Of a stretch of 48,194 bases of DNA, positions 16,539 to 25,297 are shown one piece after another. The stretch's first letter is position 1; the number at the start of each line of letters is the position of its first letter. The stretch is from DATAAZ01 sp036259875 (GTDB taxonomy: Bacteria > Actinomycetota > Thermoleophilia > Gaiellales > Gaiellaceae), in contig DATAAZ010000007.1 in the NCBI GenBank assembly GCA_036259875.1, forward strand, positions 1 to 48,194, read 5' to 3'. Under the pieces are notes generated by a model, which saw only the letters and a list, made by a program, of their open reading frames with translations, searched no databases and was not told where the DNA came from. A program made the position numbers and the translations under genes.

Positions 16539-17338
16539 CGCGCACCTCCGAACGACTGCATCGCGGTAATGGGCTTGACGCCGAAGAGAAGGGTCTCGAG
16601 CGTCACGACGTCCGGATAGGTCGGCGTCCCGCCGCCGCGCGGGCGAAGGACGAGCCAGACCTTTCCGTTGTCGGAAGCGAAGGCGATCCGGGCTGCGTCC
16701 TCGTGGTCGACCCGGACGGTGACGCTCGGCGTCTGGGTTCCGCCGCCGAACCCGGCCCTCGCCTCCGGCGCGGTCACGACGACGACGTCCTCGACGATGA
16801 GCTTCGCGAGCGGCCGCTCCTCGGCGTCGGGGTCTGGCGTGCCATCCGCGCGGAGCCGCTTGACGTTGAAGCCGGCGAAGACGTCGACATGGTCGCCCGC
16901 CTGGACGTTTCCGACCATGCCGTGCGCGGCGTCGACCGGAATCGAGATCGCCCGCTGCTCTTCGCTGAGCTTGTTCCCGAGAGCGTCGGCTCCGGCGGCG
17001 CTGAAGTCGCTGACCGTGAGCTGCTGGCCGGGGTAGATGTCGTCGACGGCGACCTTCCCGCGGAGGAGGTCGGGGTCGGTGATCGCCCCCTCCTCGACCT
17101 CGCTCCTCGGCGTCGACGTGACCTGGTAGAGGTCGCGGGACGCGACACTCGTGCCGGGCGTTCCCTTCTCGATGACGTCCTTGGCGACGAGGATCGTCAT
17201 CGGTTGCGAGGACGCGCTGACGCTCTCACGGTACCGGTGCAGGTAGGCGAGCAGGATCACCGCGGCGAGCACTGCTGCAACCGCGCTGACGGCGATCGTT
17301 CCGCCCCGCGTAGTAAGTAGTTTTTGCGCAAATTGCAC
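16535..17338 (-). CDS. cpaB: CpaB/RcpC-like Flp pilus assembly protein
   Basis: A 267-aa protein starting at GTG 17338, with GAGGAGG about 8 bp upstream. It has one N-terminal membrane helix (~residues 14-34). A SAF domain follows, with ILVAKDVIEKGTP and the PGQQL turn, then the RcpC/CpaB-type C-terminal region (ISIPVDAAHGMVGNVQAGD). CpaB is a membrane-anchored, periplasm/exterior-facing component of the tad machine. It lies 13 bp downstream of tadG and overlaps tadZ by 4 bases. Confidence 0.92.
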   Translation of the reverse strand: MQFAQKLLTTRGGTIAVSAVAAVLAAVILLAYLHRYRESVSASSQPMTILVAKDVIEKGTPGTSVASRDLYQVTSTPRSEVEEGAITDPDLLRGKVAVDDIYPGQQLTVSDFSAAGADALGNKLSEEQRAISIPVDAAHGMVGNVQAGDHVDVFAGFNVKRLRADGTPDPDAEERPLAKLIVEDVVVVTAPEARAGFGGGTQTPSVTVRVDHEDAARIAFASDNGKVWLVLRPRGGGTPTYPDVVTLETLLFGVKPITAMQSFGGAR

Positions 17339-17351
17339 TGCTTTTCCTCCT

Positions 17352-19280
17352 CTATTCCGTCATGACAGCGACGCAGGAGCCGAACGCGTTGAAATCACAG
17401 AGCTCTCCGCTACCGCCCCCGTTATTGAGTGCGAAGATGTACTTGATGAAATGGCCGACGATGTATCCCTTGTCCGGGACCGGGTCGTCGTCATTACACG
17501 GGCTGCTGAACCATCCGGTGACGTAGAAGGTCGCAAAGTTGGTGACCGGAACGACCTCGTTCCCGCTCCCCGTGAATGTGCCGAACGGCGTGATGAAGAC
17601 AGGAACGATTCGCGGATCACCGGGGGGAATGTTTGGGAAGCTGCTCCAGTTATTCGGGCTCGTGCAGGTCGATGCTCCGCCGAGAATTCGGTCGCGCATT
17701 CCGTGCTCGACCTGGCCCACTGCGCCACCCGTCTGGATTGCGACGCAGTTCCACGGCTGTGGCGTTCCCCAGAGCGCGGGTGCTGTCGGCGGACACGTTG
17801 CCCCGTTGTTCACCTCGTATTTCGGTTCGCACCCGTACCGGATCTCATCACGGAGGTTGGGGAGGTCGGGGTCGCAGTCGACCGACTGGTTCTGGCTTCC
17901 CGTCACGCGCAGGAGGACGACCGGGTCGCTCACGCTTTGCGCGACCTCGAGGTTTCCCTCGATCGCGACCCGCACGACGAGGTTGTGCGTCGTCCCGATC
18001 TCGAACGAGTTCGCGCCGGATGCGCCGCCCTCCGAAATCTCGACGATCTTGAGAGGGCCGCTGCGGTCGACGACCGCGCTGAACGTGCGCTGGACGATCC
18101 CGAACGTGCCCTTGCACTTGTTCCCGCTCGTCTTGCACGTCTCGAGGCGGCCGCCGACGTTGACCGAGCCCTTCGTCTCCTCCCATTGGAGTTCGACCGA
18201 GATCGGGCCGGCGTTCGGGTTGACGGTGAAGAGGTTGGCCGCATCGGAAAACCACCTTCCGGTTGCGGCGTCGTACGCAAGCGGCTTGGCCACGCCACCG
18301 ACGACCGCCGTGACCGACGCGCCCACGAGGTTCACCGGGTCGGACGTGCCGAAATCGACGACGGCGCTCACGCCGATCGAGCACGGCGCGGCCTCCGACG
18401 TGAAGTACCCGTGGGCGCACGAGCCCGCCACGAGGCGCACGTCGCGCGCGATCGGCGGGTTCGTTTGCGCCCCGCTTCCGCCTCCCGGGAAGCCGCGGAC
18501 GTAGACGATGCCGTTCGAAGAGGCGGCGTCGTAGCACTGGACGTACTGGCCGCCGCACGTCGTCGACGACCCACCCCCGAGTGCGATCCGGACGCCGATC
18601 TTCGACGCGTTGACCGGTACCGAGAGCGGCGCGGCGGCGTTGTCCCAGACCGCCAACCCGCCCGAGATTCCCGTCTTCGTAAGCGGCGTCGAGGCGATGA
18701 CCGCGCCCGTCGACTCGTCGACGAAGTACGCGCGCGCGACCTTCGGGTCGATGTCGGGGACGGCGACCGGGAGCGCGCCGGCGAGCTTCGCGAGCGCCTG
18801 GATCTCGACCCGCGCGTGCGCGTTGATCGCGGGGACGTTCGCGAGCCGGAAGTACCACGGGAGGTTCGCTTCCGTGATCTTCACGTCGACCATGCGCGCC
18901 GAGCAAGGCGGCCCCCCGTCGCTGTAATCCGTCCCGCCCTCGTTCCAGTACGCGGTCGAGTTGATGAGGACGTGGACGTTCGACTGCTCGGTGGGCGCGA
19001 CCTGGAGGTTGTACGGCGAGCCGCTCGTCGCGTCTCCGCTGTACTTCCGGGTGTTCGAGACGATCGGGTCGTCGGCACACGGGAACGTGAACGACCCGCC
19101 TCCCGCCAGGGCACCGGCGTCGGCCTGCATCTGGAGGTGCCGCTTGTGGACGAACCAGTTGCCGACGTCGACAACGAGAATGATGAAGAGCACGAGGACG
19201 GGGAGCCAGAGCGCGACCATGATCAGGACGCCCCCTTCTTCCTCGCGGATTCCGCGCCCAACGATGCGAAGCGGCGTCAT
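17352..19280 (-). CDS. tadG: TadG-like pseudopilin/pilus-associated protein
   Basis: A 642-aa protein. The N-terminal ~45 residues match the TadG/TadE-like module: a short charged lead (REEEGGVL), one hydrophobic helix, then DVGNWFVHKRHLQMQADAGA, typical of TadG. The remainder is a long exterior domain with several Cys residues and no recognised enzyme motif. I chose ATG 19280 because it overlaps the tadE stop as ATGA, like the other junctions in this operon. A GTG two codons upstream is possible. It is likely an exported minor pilin or tip component. Confidence 0.87.
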   Translation of the reverse strand: MTPLRIVGRGIREEEGGVLIMVALWLPVLVLFIILVVDVGNWFVHKRHLQMQADAGALAGGGSFTFPCADDPIVSNTRKYSGDATSGSPYNLQVAPTEQSNVHVLINSTAYWNEGGTDYSDGGPPCSARMVDVKITEANLPWYFRLANVPAINAHARVEIQALAKLAGALPVAVPDIDPKVARAYFVDESTGAVIASTPLTKTGISGGLAVWDNAAAPLSVPVNASKIGVRIALGGGSSTTCGGQYVQCYDAASSNGIVYVRGFPGGGSGAQTNPPIARDVRLVAGSCAHGYFTSEAAPCSIGVSAVVDFGTSDPVNLVGASVTAVVGGVAKPLAYDAATGRWFSDAANLFTVNPNAGPISVELQWEETKGSVNVGGRLETCKTSGNKCKGTFGIVQRTFSAVVDRSGPLKIVEISEGGASGANSFEIGTTHNLVVRVAIEGNLEVAQSVSDPVVLLRVTGSQNQSVDCDPDLPNLRDEIRYGCEPKYEVNNGATCPPTAPALWGTPQPWNCVAIQTGGAVGQVEHGMRDRILGGASTCTSPNNWSSFPNIPPGDPRIVPVFITPFGTFTGSGNEVVPVTNFATFYVTGWFSSPCNDDDPVPDKGYIVGHFIKYIFALNNGGGSGELCDFNAFGSCVAVMTE

Positions 19281-19756
19281 GAGCACCCCGCCGAGTAGTT
19301 CGTCGGCTCGGCCTCGAGGCGCATCGTCGAGGACCCGGTCATCGTCGTCGACGCGATGCCGAGCCGGCTCCCGAGGAACGGAAGCCAGTTGTACGTCGTG
19401 CTTACCGCGACGTGAACCGGGTCGCCCACCTCGCTCGATCCGTCCGGAAAGCTGATGCAGACCTGGAGCGGGGTCGGCACCGAGGACGTTCCCCCGTTCC
19501 GGAGCTCAGGCGTGTTGGCCTGCTGCTGGATGTACTGCTGAAGCGTGCCCGAGCCAGGGTTCTTGTTGACGACCGCCCAGCGCGCACCCTCGTTCGCGAG
19601 GTGGGTCTCGTCGATCCAGTAGTTGAACGCCTTCCCGAAGTCGAGCATGCCGAACAGGAGGACGAGAAGGATCGGGAGAACAAGCGCGAACTCGACGAGC
19701 GCGACGCCTGACTCGTCGCGAGCGAGCGATCGGAGGGTGGGGGCGATGCGAACCAT
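19277..19756 (-). CDS. tadE: TadE-like minor pseudopilin
   Basis: A 159-aa protein from ATG 19756. After a short basic leader comes RDESGVALVEFALVLPILLV, the classic TadE motif with a Gly and a Glu ahead of one long hydrophobic helix. A small exterior domain with two cysteines completes it. TadE proteins are processed by the tad prepilin peptidase and are needed for pilus formation. It lies between flp2 and tadG, overlapping the latter by 4 bases. Confidence 0.92.
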   Translation of the reverse strand: MVRIAPTLRSLARDESGVALVEFALVLPILLVLLFGMLDFGKAFNYWIDETHLANEGARWAVVNKNPGSGTLQQYIQQQANTPELRNGGTSSVPTPLQVCISFPDGSSEVGDPVHVAVSTTYNWLPFLGSRLGIASTTMTGSSTMRLEAEPTNYSAGCS

Positions 19757-19765
19757 GGCGTCCCG

Positions 19766-19936
19766 CTAGAAGGCGCCCGCGATCCCGTTGAGGAGGTTGT
19801 TGACGCCGACGCCGAGTGACGTCAGACCGCCGATACAGACGAGCGTGACCAGGAAGAGGATGAGCGCGTATTCGACGAGCGACTGTCCGTCGTCGCGCTG
19901 CAATCGCTTCAAGTATGTGGTCGCAATTTCGAACAA
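19766..19936 (-). CDS. flp: Flp-family major pilin, second copy (56 aa)
   Basis: A short gene starting with TTG at 19936, preceded by GGAGAA with 5-6 bp spacing. The peptide has a basic leader ending RLQRDDG, then the Flp processing site G|QSLVEYALI with Glu at position +5 of the mature protein. A single hydrophobic helix and a short tail (NNLLNGIAGAF) follow. Leader length, cleavage motif and total length fit Flp pilins. It lies 9 bp upstream of tadE and 92 bp downstream of flp1, to which it is clearly paralogous. The rare TTG start may lower its translation relative to flp1. Confidence 0.88.
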   Translation of the reverse strand: MFEIATTYLKRLQRDDGQSLVEYALILFLVTLVCIGGLTSLGVGVNNLLNGIAGAF

Positions 19937-20028
19937 AACTTCTCCTTTGGTCGAGGCCCCCGGCCTCCGTCCCAGGCGTGCCGATGAGACGAAGGCCGGG
20001 GCCCCTGCCGTCGGCTCGCGCGAGCGAG

Positions 20029-20190
20029 CTAGAGCGCGGCGACGATGTCCTGCAGGACGCCGTCGACGCCCGTGCCGAGCGCCGTGAGCGTGCCGATGCA
20101 GACGACCGCGATAAGGCTGAGGATGAGCGCGTACTCGACGAGCGCCTGGCCCTCCTCGCGGTTCCGCAGTGCGTGGAAGAAATGGAACAT
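20029..20190 (-). CDS. flp: Flp-family major pilin, first copy (53 aa)
   Basis: A 53-aa peptide from ATG 20190 with a strong GGAGGAGGTG ribosome site about 10 bp upstream. The 14-residue leader (MFHFFHALRNREEG) ends at the prepilin peptidase site G|QALVEYALI, with Glu +5. One hydrophobic helix and a short C-terminus (GVLQDIVAAL) follow. It is the first gene of the minus-strand tad operon and probably the main pilin, given its ATG start and strong ribosome site. The cognate peptidase is encoded divergently at 22496-23047. Confidence 0.92.
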   Translation of the reverse strand: MFHFFHALRNREEGQALVEYALILSLIAVVCIGTLTALGTGVDGVLQDIVAAL

Positions 20191-20517
20191 TCGTGATTCA
20201 CCTCCTCCCGTTCCAATGCGCGAACACCAGCTCGCGCGCCGATAGGCGCGCCGCCGCTCCGTATCCGAAGGAAGGAATTTCGGCCGCATAATCGATTGGT
20301 GAGCCGCGTCTTCCCTTTTCGATCGGAGGCTGCGTTGCGCCCTCTCGCGAAACGACGGTAATTCGGCCGCGGCTGCGAGAAACGACCCGGAGGGTGGGTT
20401 CGTGCAGGACCTTCGGGTGGCGCGAAGGCCGTGGCGCCGAGGGATAGTCGGCCAAGGCCCCGCGTTCGAGCGGGAGCGTCGGGACGACACACGCCTGAGG
20501 ACCCGGGAGGAGCCCAC
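20191..20517. promoter_or_regulatory. Divergent promoter region between flp1 and the M15-type peptidase gene
   Basis: 327 bp separate the two start codons. At 20234-20251, 44 bp upstream of flp1, is a perfect inverted repeat with 7-bp arms and a GATA loop (GCGCGCCGATAGGCGCGC). In the flp1 transcript it would form a hairpin in the leader just ahead of the ribosome site. I could not identify a convincing -35/-10 pair for either direction. No coding sequence is supported here. Confidence 0.5.
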
Positions 20518-22116
20518 ATGCCACCCCGAGCAGATCGGAGACGCGGACTCCGCACGACGCGGAACTCCGTCGTCGACAGCCTGAGAGCGGCGCTCGCCGT
20601 CGCGTTCGCCCTGAGGTTCGCGAGCTGGGCCGAGCAGCGCCGAGGTGGGGCGCGCCTGGACGTGGTCCCCGACGCGCGCACGCCGGCGGACGACGAGGGC
20701 GCGGCGCGCAGCGAGGGCGGAGACGCCCCCGCTGGGATCGAGGTCGAGACGAAGGACGAGACCGAGAACGCGCGCGCGGGCTCGCGCGGCCGCTTGCCGC
20801 TGCGGCGGCGCTTCGCAGCGAGCCTGGCGTTCGCGATCATCTTCTTCGCCGGCGCGGCGCTTGCGGCGCTCGGGGGTAACGCGGTCAGCTCGCTTACGGC
20901 CGGCGGCCAAGTTCCTCCGACGACATGCGTTGATGCAGCCGCCGCGCCTGGCGAAGAAGACATCCCGCCACCCGAGGGCTCCGAGGCGTGCTCGCCCACA
21001 ACGACGGGCGACACGACGACCGAAGAGGGAACGACGGAGGAGGAGCCGCAAGCCGAGGCGCCGTCCGAACCAACCGAGCCCGGGTTGACCACTCCACCCG
21101 AGCCCGGGTTGACGAGTCCGCCCGAGCAACAGGCTCCGCCCGTGCCGCCGGCCGATGAGCCTGCCGATCTGGCTCCGGCCCCTCCGGGCGCCGCGCCGGA
21201 AGAGGCCCCATCCGAGAGCCAGAACGCCGGCGGCGGCCGAGGCGAGTCACACGAGCAATCGCCGTCGGCGCCGCCGCTCGTCGAACCGACCCGACCCGAG
21301 GGTGCGCCGACCAGGGTCGATCCGGAGGCTCGCGCGTTCGAGTCGGCGACGCTCTGGCTCCACCGCGCGTTCCCCGATCCGACGCCGCCCGCCAGGCGGC
21401 TCGCTCCGGGCTTCGCGCGCAAGCTAAAGGTGATTTCGAGACGCCACGGCGTGAGCTGGGCGCTCGTGCTCGGCGTCGTTCGCGCGGAGGGGAACAGCGG
21501 ACGTGTTCCCGCAAGCACGGAAACCCTGAGGCGCGTCGCGTCGCGGCTCGCCGACCTCCGGCGCGGGCTTCGGACCCGCCGGCCTTGGCCCGTCGCGCTC
21601 GCATACTCGGGCCGGACGTCCTTCGCCGACCGCGCGGTCGCGCTCGCGCGGTACAACCGCGCCGTCGGCCTCACGGGCCTCGTGGTCGGCCTGGAGCGCG
21701 CGAAGCCCGCGCTCGTCGAGCGGGTCCTCGACGACGGGCGGATCGAGCTCTACGCGGGTGGCCGCTTCGACATCGAGGCGGGGCGGATCGACGTCCGCGT
21801 GCTCGTACTCCTCCGTTATCTCCGGTTGGCACACGGAGGCGTGACCGTGTCCAGCCTAGTTTCGGGCCACAGGGTCTTCGCACGGCCCGGCGTCGTCTCG
21901 GCGCACGTGTTCGGCCTCGCCGTCGACATCAGCGCGCTCGGCGGCGTATCGATCAGCGGGAACCAGGAGCCTCGTGGTCTCACCGAGCGAGCCGTCCGGA
22001 ACATCCTGCTGCTGCCCGACGAGCTGGCCCCGCAGCAGGTCATCTCTCTCCTAGGGCTCGGAGGCCCCTCGTTCCCGCTCGCGGATCACGACGACCACAT
22101 CCACGTGGGCTACTAG
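20518..22116 (+). CDS. Membrane-anchored peptidoglycan peptidase, M15/VanY-like C-terminal domain
   Basis: A 532-aa protein from ATG 20518, with GGGAGGAG 6-8 bp upstream. Residues 1-94 are charged and probably cytoplasmic. A helix at ~95-122 spans the membrane. Residues ~130-270 are a Pro/Glu/Thr-rich spacer. A transglycosylase-like stretch (GVSWALVLGVVRAEGNSG, ~310-335) precedes an M15-type zinc site: SGHR at 449-452, H463 and D470 in SAHVFGLAVDI, and HIH at 527-529 near the end. M15 enzymes are D-Ala-D-Ala or peptidoglycan peptidases. Its position opposite the pilus operon and upstream of the prepilin peptidase suggests wall remodelling for pilus passage, which is inference. The zinc motif is clear; the transglycosylase call is weak. 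Confidence 0.75.
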   Translation: MPPRADRRRGLRTTRNSVVDSLRAALAVAFALRFASWAEQRRGGARLDVVPDARTPADDEGAARSEGGDAPAGIEVETKDETENARAGSRGRLPLRRRFAASLAFAIIFFAGAALAALGGNAVSSLTAGGQVPPTTCVDAAAAPGEEDIPPPEGSEACSPTTTGDTTTEEGTTEEEPQAEAPSEPTEPGLTTPPEPGLTSPPEQQAPPVPPADEPADLAPAPPGAAPEEAPSESQNAGGGRGESHEQSPSAPPLVEPTRPEGAPTRVDPEARAFESATLWLHRAFPDPTPPARRLAPGFARKLKVISRRHGVSWALVLGVVRAEGNSGRVPASTETLRRVASRLADLRRGLRTRRPWPVALAYSGRTSFADRAVALARYNRAVGLTGLVVGLERAKPALVERVLDDGRIELYAGGRFDIEAGRIDVRVLVLLRYLRLAHGGVTVSSLVSGHRVFARPGVVSAHVFGLAVDISALGGVSISGNQEPRGLTERAVRNILLLPDELAPQQVISLLGLGGPSFPLADHDDHIHVGY

Positions 22117-22118
22117 CC

Positions 22119-22499
22119 GTGGCTCGCGTGGCGATGGTCGTCGATCAGGACGGCCGCGTGGTCTGCGAGCGGTGCCTGATCGCGGACACGCCCGTTGCGC
22201 GCCTGAAGGGGCTTCTCGGCCGCAAGGAGCTGCCGGCCGACGAAGGAGTGCTGCTGCGCCCGACGTCCGCGGTCCACACGTCGTTCATGCGCTTCTCGAT
22301 CGACGCCGTCTTCCTCGACGGCGAGCTAGGAGTCGTCGACGTCGTCGAGGGGCTGCGCCCCTGGCGCGCCGCCGTCCGCCGGCACGCCCGCTCCGTGCTC
22401 GAGTTGGCCGCGGGGGAGGGCACGCGGCGGGCGCTGGCGCCGGGGAAACGGCTGATCCTCGTGGACGAAGGTCGGCCTCCTCCACCGCGGGCGGCGTGA
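22119..22499 (+). CDS. DUF192 family protein
   Basis: A 126-aa protein beginning 2 bp after the upstream stop. GTG 22119, GTG 22128 and ATG 22134 are all possible starts. It contains the DUF192 core: CERCLIADTPVARLKGLLGR, then VHTSFMRFSIDAVFLDG and a terminal GKRLIL. DUF192 proteins are small beta-barrel proteins of unknown function, sometimes found near secretion and pilus genes. The stop overlaps the GTG of the prepilin peptidase gene by 4 bases, so the two are translationally coupled. Confidence 0.85.
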   Translation: MARVAMVVDQDGRVVCERCLIADTPVARLKGLLGRKELPADEGVLLRPTSAVHTSFMRFSIDAVFLDGELGVVDVVEGLRPWRAAVRRHARSVLELAAGEGTRRALAPGKRLILVDEGRPPPPRAA

Positions 22500-23047
22500 C
22501 GGTGCAGGCGGCGGCGACAGCGCTGGTCCGGCCGCTTCGCGCGTATCGGGGCGACGCCGCTACCGGCGCGGCTGCCGGCAGCCTCGCCGCCCTCGCGTTC
22601 GGACACTTCGGCTTCGGAGCGCGGGGCGTCGTCGCCGGCTTCGTCGTCTCGGTGCTCACGATCCTGTCGCGGATCGACCTCGAGCGGCGCGTCCTCCCGA
22701 ATCGGATCGTACTTCCTGCCGCGGGGGTCGTCCTCGCCGCACAGGTCGCCATGTTCCCCGACCGGGCGCTCGAGTGGGTGATCGCGCCGGTCGGTGCGTC
22801 TCTTCTCCTCCTCCTTCCGTTGCTCGTCTACCCGGGTGGAATGGGGATGGGCGACGTGAAGCTCGCGCTCCTCCTCGGCGCCGCGCTCGGCTACGCGGTC
22901 TTCACGGCGCTTCTGGTCGGGTTCGTTCTCGTCCTCCCGGCCGCGCTCTACCTCGTCGCGAGAAGCGGCCAGGCGGCGCGAGGAGCGGCGATCCCGTTCG
23001 GGCCCTTCCTCGCCGCAGGCGCGGTCGTCGCGCTCTTCGCCGCATAG
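22496..23047 (+). CDS. tadV: A24 prepilin peptidase (TadV/CpaA-type)
   Basis: A 183-aa hydrophobic protein starting at GTG 22496 as a GTGA overlap with DUF192. It shows the two catalytic Asp regions of type IV prepilin peptidases: SRIDLERRVLPN and GMGMGDVKL. Several membrane helices surround them. It lacks the N-terminal methylase domain of PilD, as is usual in tad systems. It is the only peptidase in the window able to cleave the two Flp pilins and TadE/TadG leaders, and is encoded divergently from them. Longer upstream frames are shadows of DUF192. Confidence 0.9.
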   Translation: MTVQAAATALVRPLRAYRGDAATGAAAGSLAALAFGHFGFGARGVVAGFVVSVLTILSRIDLERRVLPNRIVLPAAGVVLAAQVAMFPDRALEWVIAPVGASLLLLLPLLVYPGGMGMGDVKLALLLGAALGYAVFTALLVGFVLVLPAALYLVARSGQAARGAAIPFGPFLAAGAVVALFAA

Positions 23048-23114
23048 GCGCTCGCCGCCAACCGGGTCACCCCGGCTCGTGGACAATTGGCGAAAGCCGT
23101 AGTAAGAGGAGAAG

Positions 23115-24536
23115 GTGGGGCTGCGGCAACCCCGTCCCTCCTTCCTTCGCGCGGCAGACCCGAGCGCGCTCGTGCTCGCTGCGGCGATCGCGTGCGTGGT
23201 CACGCTCCTCGGCGCCCCGACCGATCTCGACCTCGCGACGCGGCGACCCGCGCTTCACATCGTGCTCGAGACGGGCGCGGGGATCATTGCGCTCATTGCG
23301 GCGATCCTGGTCGTGGGCCGCTCGCGACACGGCGGACGCGCGGGCGACGTCGTGCTCGCCGCGGGACTCATGCTCTTCGCCGCCGCCAACGTCGCGTTCT
23401 CGGCCGTTCCGTCGGCGATCGCCTGGGGAGACCCGAGCCCATCGGCAATCTGGGCGGCGGTCGTAGCCCGCACTCTTGGTGCGCTTGCGCTCGCCGCGTC
23501 TCCGTTCGTGGAGAAGCTTCGCGGACGGGGGCGCCGTTCGCTGACGCATGCGCTCGTCGCCGTCGTCGCGCTCCTGGGCGCATTCGCCGCGGTCGGCTGG
23601 GGATTCGCGCCCGGGCTTCCCGCACCGATCGATACAGCGGTCTCGCCGAAGGCGTTCGACTGGCCGAGTGATGCGCATCTGCTTGCGCTCGTCGCGCACG
23701 TCGGCTCGACCGTCCTTTTCCTCGTTGCGGCGATCGGCTTCGCCCGGCGCGCCGTCAACGGCGGGCCGCTTCCGCGCTGGCTCGCCCCCGGCTGCATCCT
23801 CGCCGCTTTCGCGAACTTCAACTACTTCCTCTATCCATCGCTCTACACGGCCTGGGTCTCGACAGGAGACGTTCTCCGGGTCGCGTTCTACGTCTTCGTC
23901 TTCGCAGGCGCCGCACACGAGATCGCCTACTACCAGCGCGAGCGTCTGAACGCCGCCAAGCTGGACGAGCGGCGGCGGCTTTCGCGCGACTTCCACGACG
24001 GGTTGGCGCAAGAGCTCGCGTTCCTGACGACGGAAACCCGATTGCTCGCGAACGCTCGCTCCGATGTTGCAGGCCTCGAGAGGCTGAATGCGGCGGCGCA
24101 GCGCGCCCTCGACGAGTCTCGCCTCGCGATCGCGGCGCTCGCGAGGCCGGGGAGCGAGCCGTTCGAGGTCGCGCTCGCGGCCACGGCCGAGGACATCGCC
24201 TACCGCGCCGGTGCGAACATCAGCCTCGACCTCGCCTCGGGGGTGGAAGTCGCGCCCGAGAAGCGCGATCCGATTCTCCGGATCGTCCGTGAGGCGGTGA
24301 CGAACGCGGTCCGCCATGGCCGCGCCGAGCATGTCGCCGTCAGGCTCGAGACGGCCGAAGGGATCAGGCTCTCGGTGGTCGACTCGGGCGTCGGGTTCGA
24401 CCCCGCCGCCTCCGGCGTCGGCGAGCGCGGTTTCGGTCTGCGTAGCATGCGCGAGCGCGCCGAGGGCATCGGCGGCCGCCTGGCCGTCGTGTCGCGCCCG
24501 GGAGCGGGCACGTCCATCGAGGTGGAGGTTCCGTGA
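23115..24536 (+). CDS. NarL-family membrane sensor histidine kinase
   Basis: A 473-aa protein from GTG 23115, with AGAGGAG just upstream. The first ~270 residues hold about seven or eight hydrophobic helices, forming an integral membrane sensor rather than a periplasmic loop sensor. The HisKA_3 dimerisation region follows, with the phospho-acceptor H294 in RRLSRDFHDGLAQE. The HATPase domain has EAVTNAVRHG (N box), VVDSGVGFD (G1) and GFGLRSMRERA (G2). The gene overlaps the next response regulator by 4 bases, defining a two-component pair. The signal is unknown. Proximity to the pilus region is suggestive only. Confidence 0.92.
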   Translation: MGLRQPRPSFLRAADPSALVLAAAIACVVTLLGAPTDLDLATRRPALHIVLETGAGIIALIAAILVVGRSRHGGRAGDVVLAAGLMLFAAANVAFSAVPSAIAWGDPSPSAIWAAVVARTLGALALAASPFVEKLRGRGRRSLTHALVAVVALLGAFAAVGWGFAPGLPAPIDTAVSPKAFDWPSDAHLLALVAHVGSTVLFLVAAIGFARRAVNGGPLPRWLAPGCILAAFANFNYFLYPSLYTAWVSTGDVLRVAFYVFVFAGAAHEIAYYQRERLNAAKLDERRRLSRDFHDGLAQELAFLTTETRLLANARSDVAGLERLNAAAQRALDESRLAIAALARPGSEPFEVALAATAEDIAYRAGANISLDLASGVEVAPEKRDPILRIVREAVTNAVRHGRAEHVAVRLETAEGIRLSVVDSGVGFDPAASGVGERGFGLRSMRERAEGIGGRLAVVSRPGAGTSIEVEVP

Positions 24537-25207
24537 GCGCGGACGGTCAGCGGGGCGGAAACCGGCCCATCCGTGTCCTCGTCGCGGACGACCATCCGCC
24601 GACTCGCGCGGGTGTCCGCGCCGCGCTGGGGGACTCCGCGTTCGTCGTCGTCGCGGAGGCGAGCGACGCCGGTTCGGCCGTTGCGGCGGCGCATGCGGAG
24701 CGCCCGGACCTGTGCTTGCTCGACGTCCACATGCCCGGCAGCGGGATCTCGGCGGTGAGGCGGATCTCGCGCGAATGCCCCGAGACGGCGGTCGTCATGT
24801 TGACCGTCTCGCGCAGCGACGACGATCTCTTCGACGCCCTGCGCGCCGGTGCTTCCGGTTACCTGCTCAAGGACATCGACCCGGTCCGCCTGCCGCGCGC
24901 GCTCGAAGGCGTGCTCGCGGGCGAGGCCGCGCTCCCGCGCGCGCTCGTCGCGCGGCTGATCGACGAGTTTCGGGAGCGTGGGCGGTATCGACGCGTCCCG
25001 ATCCTGCGGGAACGCGGGCCCGTTCTGACGAGCCGCGAGTGGGAGGTCCTCGAGCTTCTCCGCGAGGGGCTCACGACGAAACAGATCGCCGAGCGTCTCT
25101 TCGTCTCGCACGCGACCGTCCGCAGCCATATCGCGGCGATCCTGCGGAAGCTTCGCGTGCCGAACCGCGAAGCGGCCATTCGGCTCCTCGAGGAGCAGGC
25201 GACCTAG
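24533..25207 (+). CDS. NarL/LuxR-family response regulator
   Basis: A 224-aa protein starting at GTG 24533 as a GTGA overlap with the kinase gene. The receiver domain has acidic pair D19-D20, phospho-acceptor D64 (CLLDVHMPG) and conserved K of LLKDIDP. A LuxR-type HTH (LTSREWEVLELLREGLTTKQ, then IAERLFVSHATVRSHI) occupies the C-terminal ~65 residues. It is the output partner of the preceding membrane kinase. Target genes are not evident. Confidence 0.93.
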   Translation: MSADGQRGGNRPIRVLVADDHPPTRAGVRAALGDSAFVVVAEASDAGSAVAAAHAERPDLCLLDVHMPGSGISAVRRISRECPETAVVMLTVSRSDDDLFDALRAGASGYLLKDIDPVRLPRALEGVLAGEAALPRALVARLIDEFRERGRYRRVPILRERGPVLTSREWEVLELLREGLTTKQIAERLFVSHATVRSHIAAILRKLRVPNREAAIRLLEEQAT

Positions 25208-25297
25208 GCGAGCGCGAAACGCAGGCTCGCGCGTCGGCCGGTCCCATTCCTCGTCCTTGCCGCCGCGGACAGCCGATATAGAGTCGTCTTCAGAACG

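Noticed and set aside
12119..16545. Very long continuous frames that would fuse tadC, tadB, tadA and tadZ with N-terminal extensions
   Set aside because: The extensions are out-of-frame readings of the neighbouring gene. Real starts are fixed by ATGA/GTGA overlaps, ribosome sites and the onset of family similarity.
20191..20517. A cyclic-di-GMP riboswitch ahead of the pilin gene
   Set aside because: None of the conserved GGNCAAA-type or tetraloop-receptor features could be found; only a simple hairpin is present.
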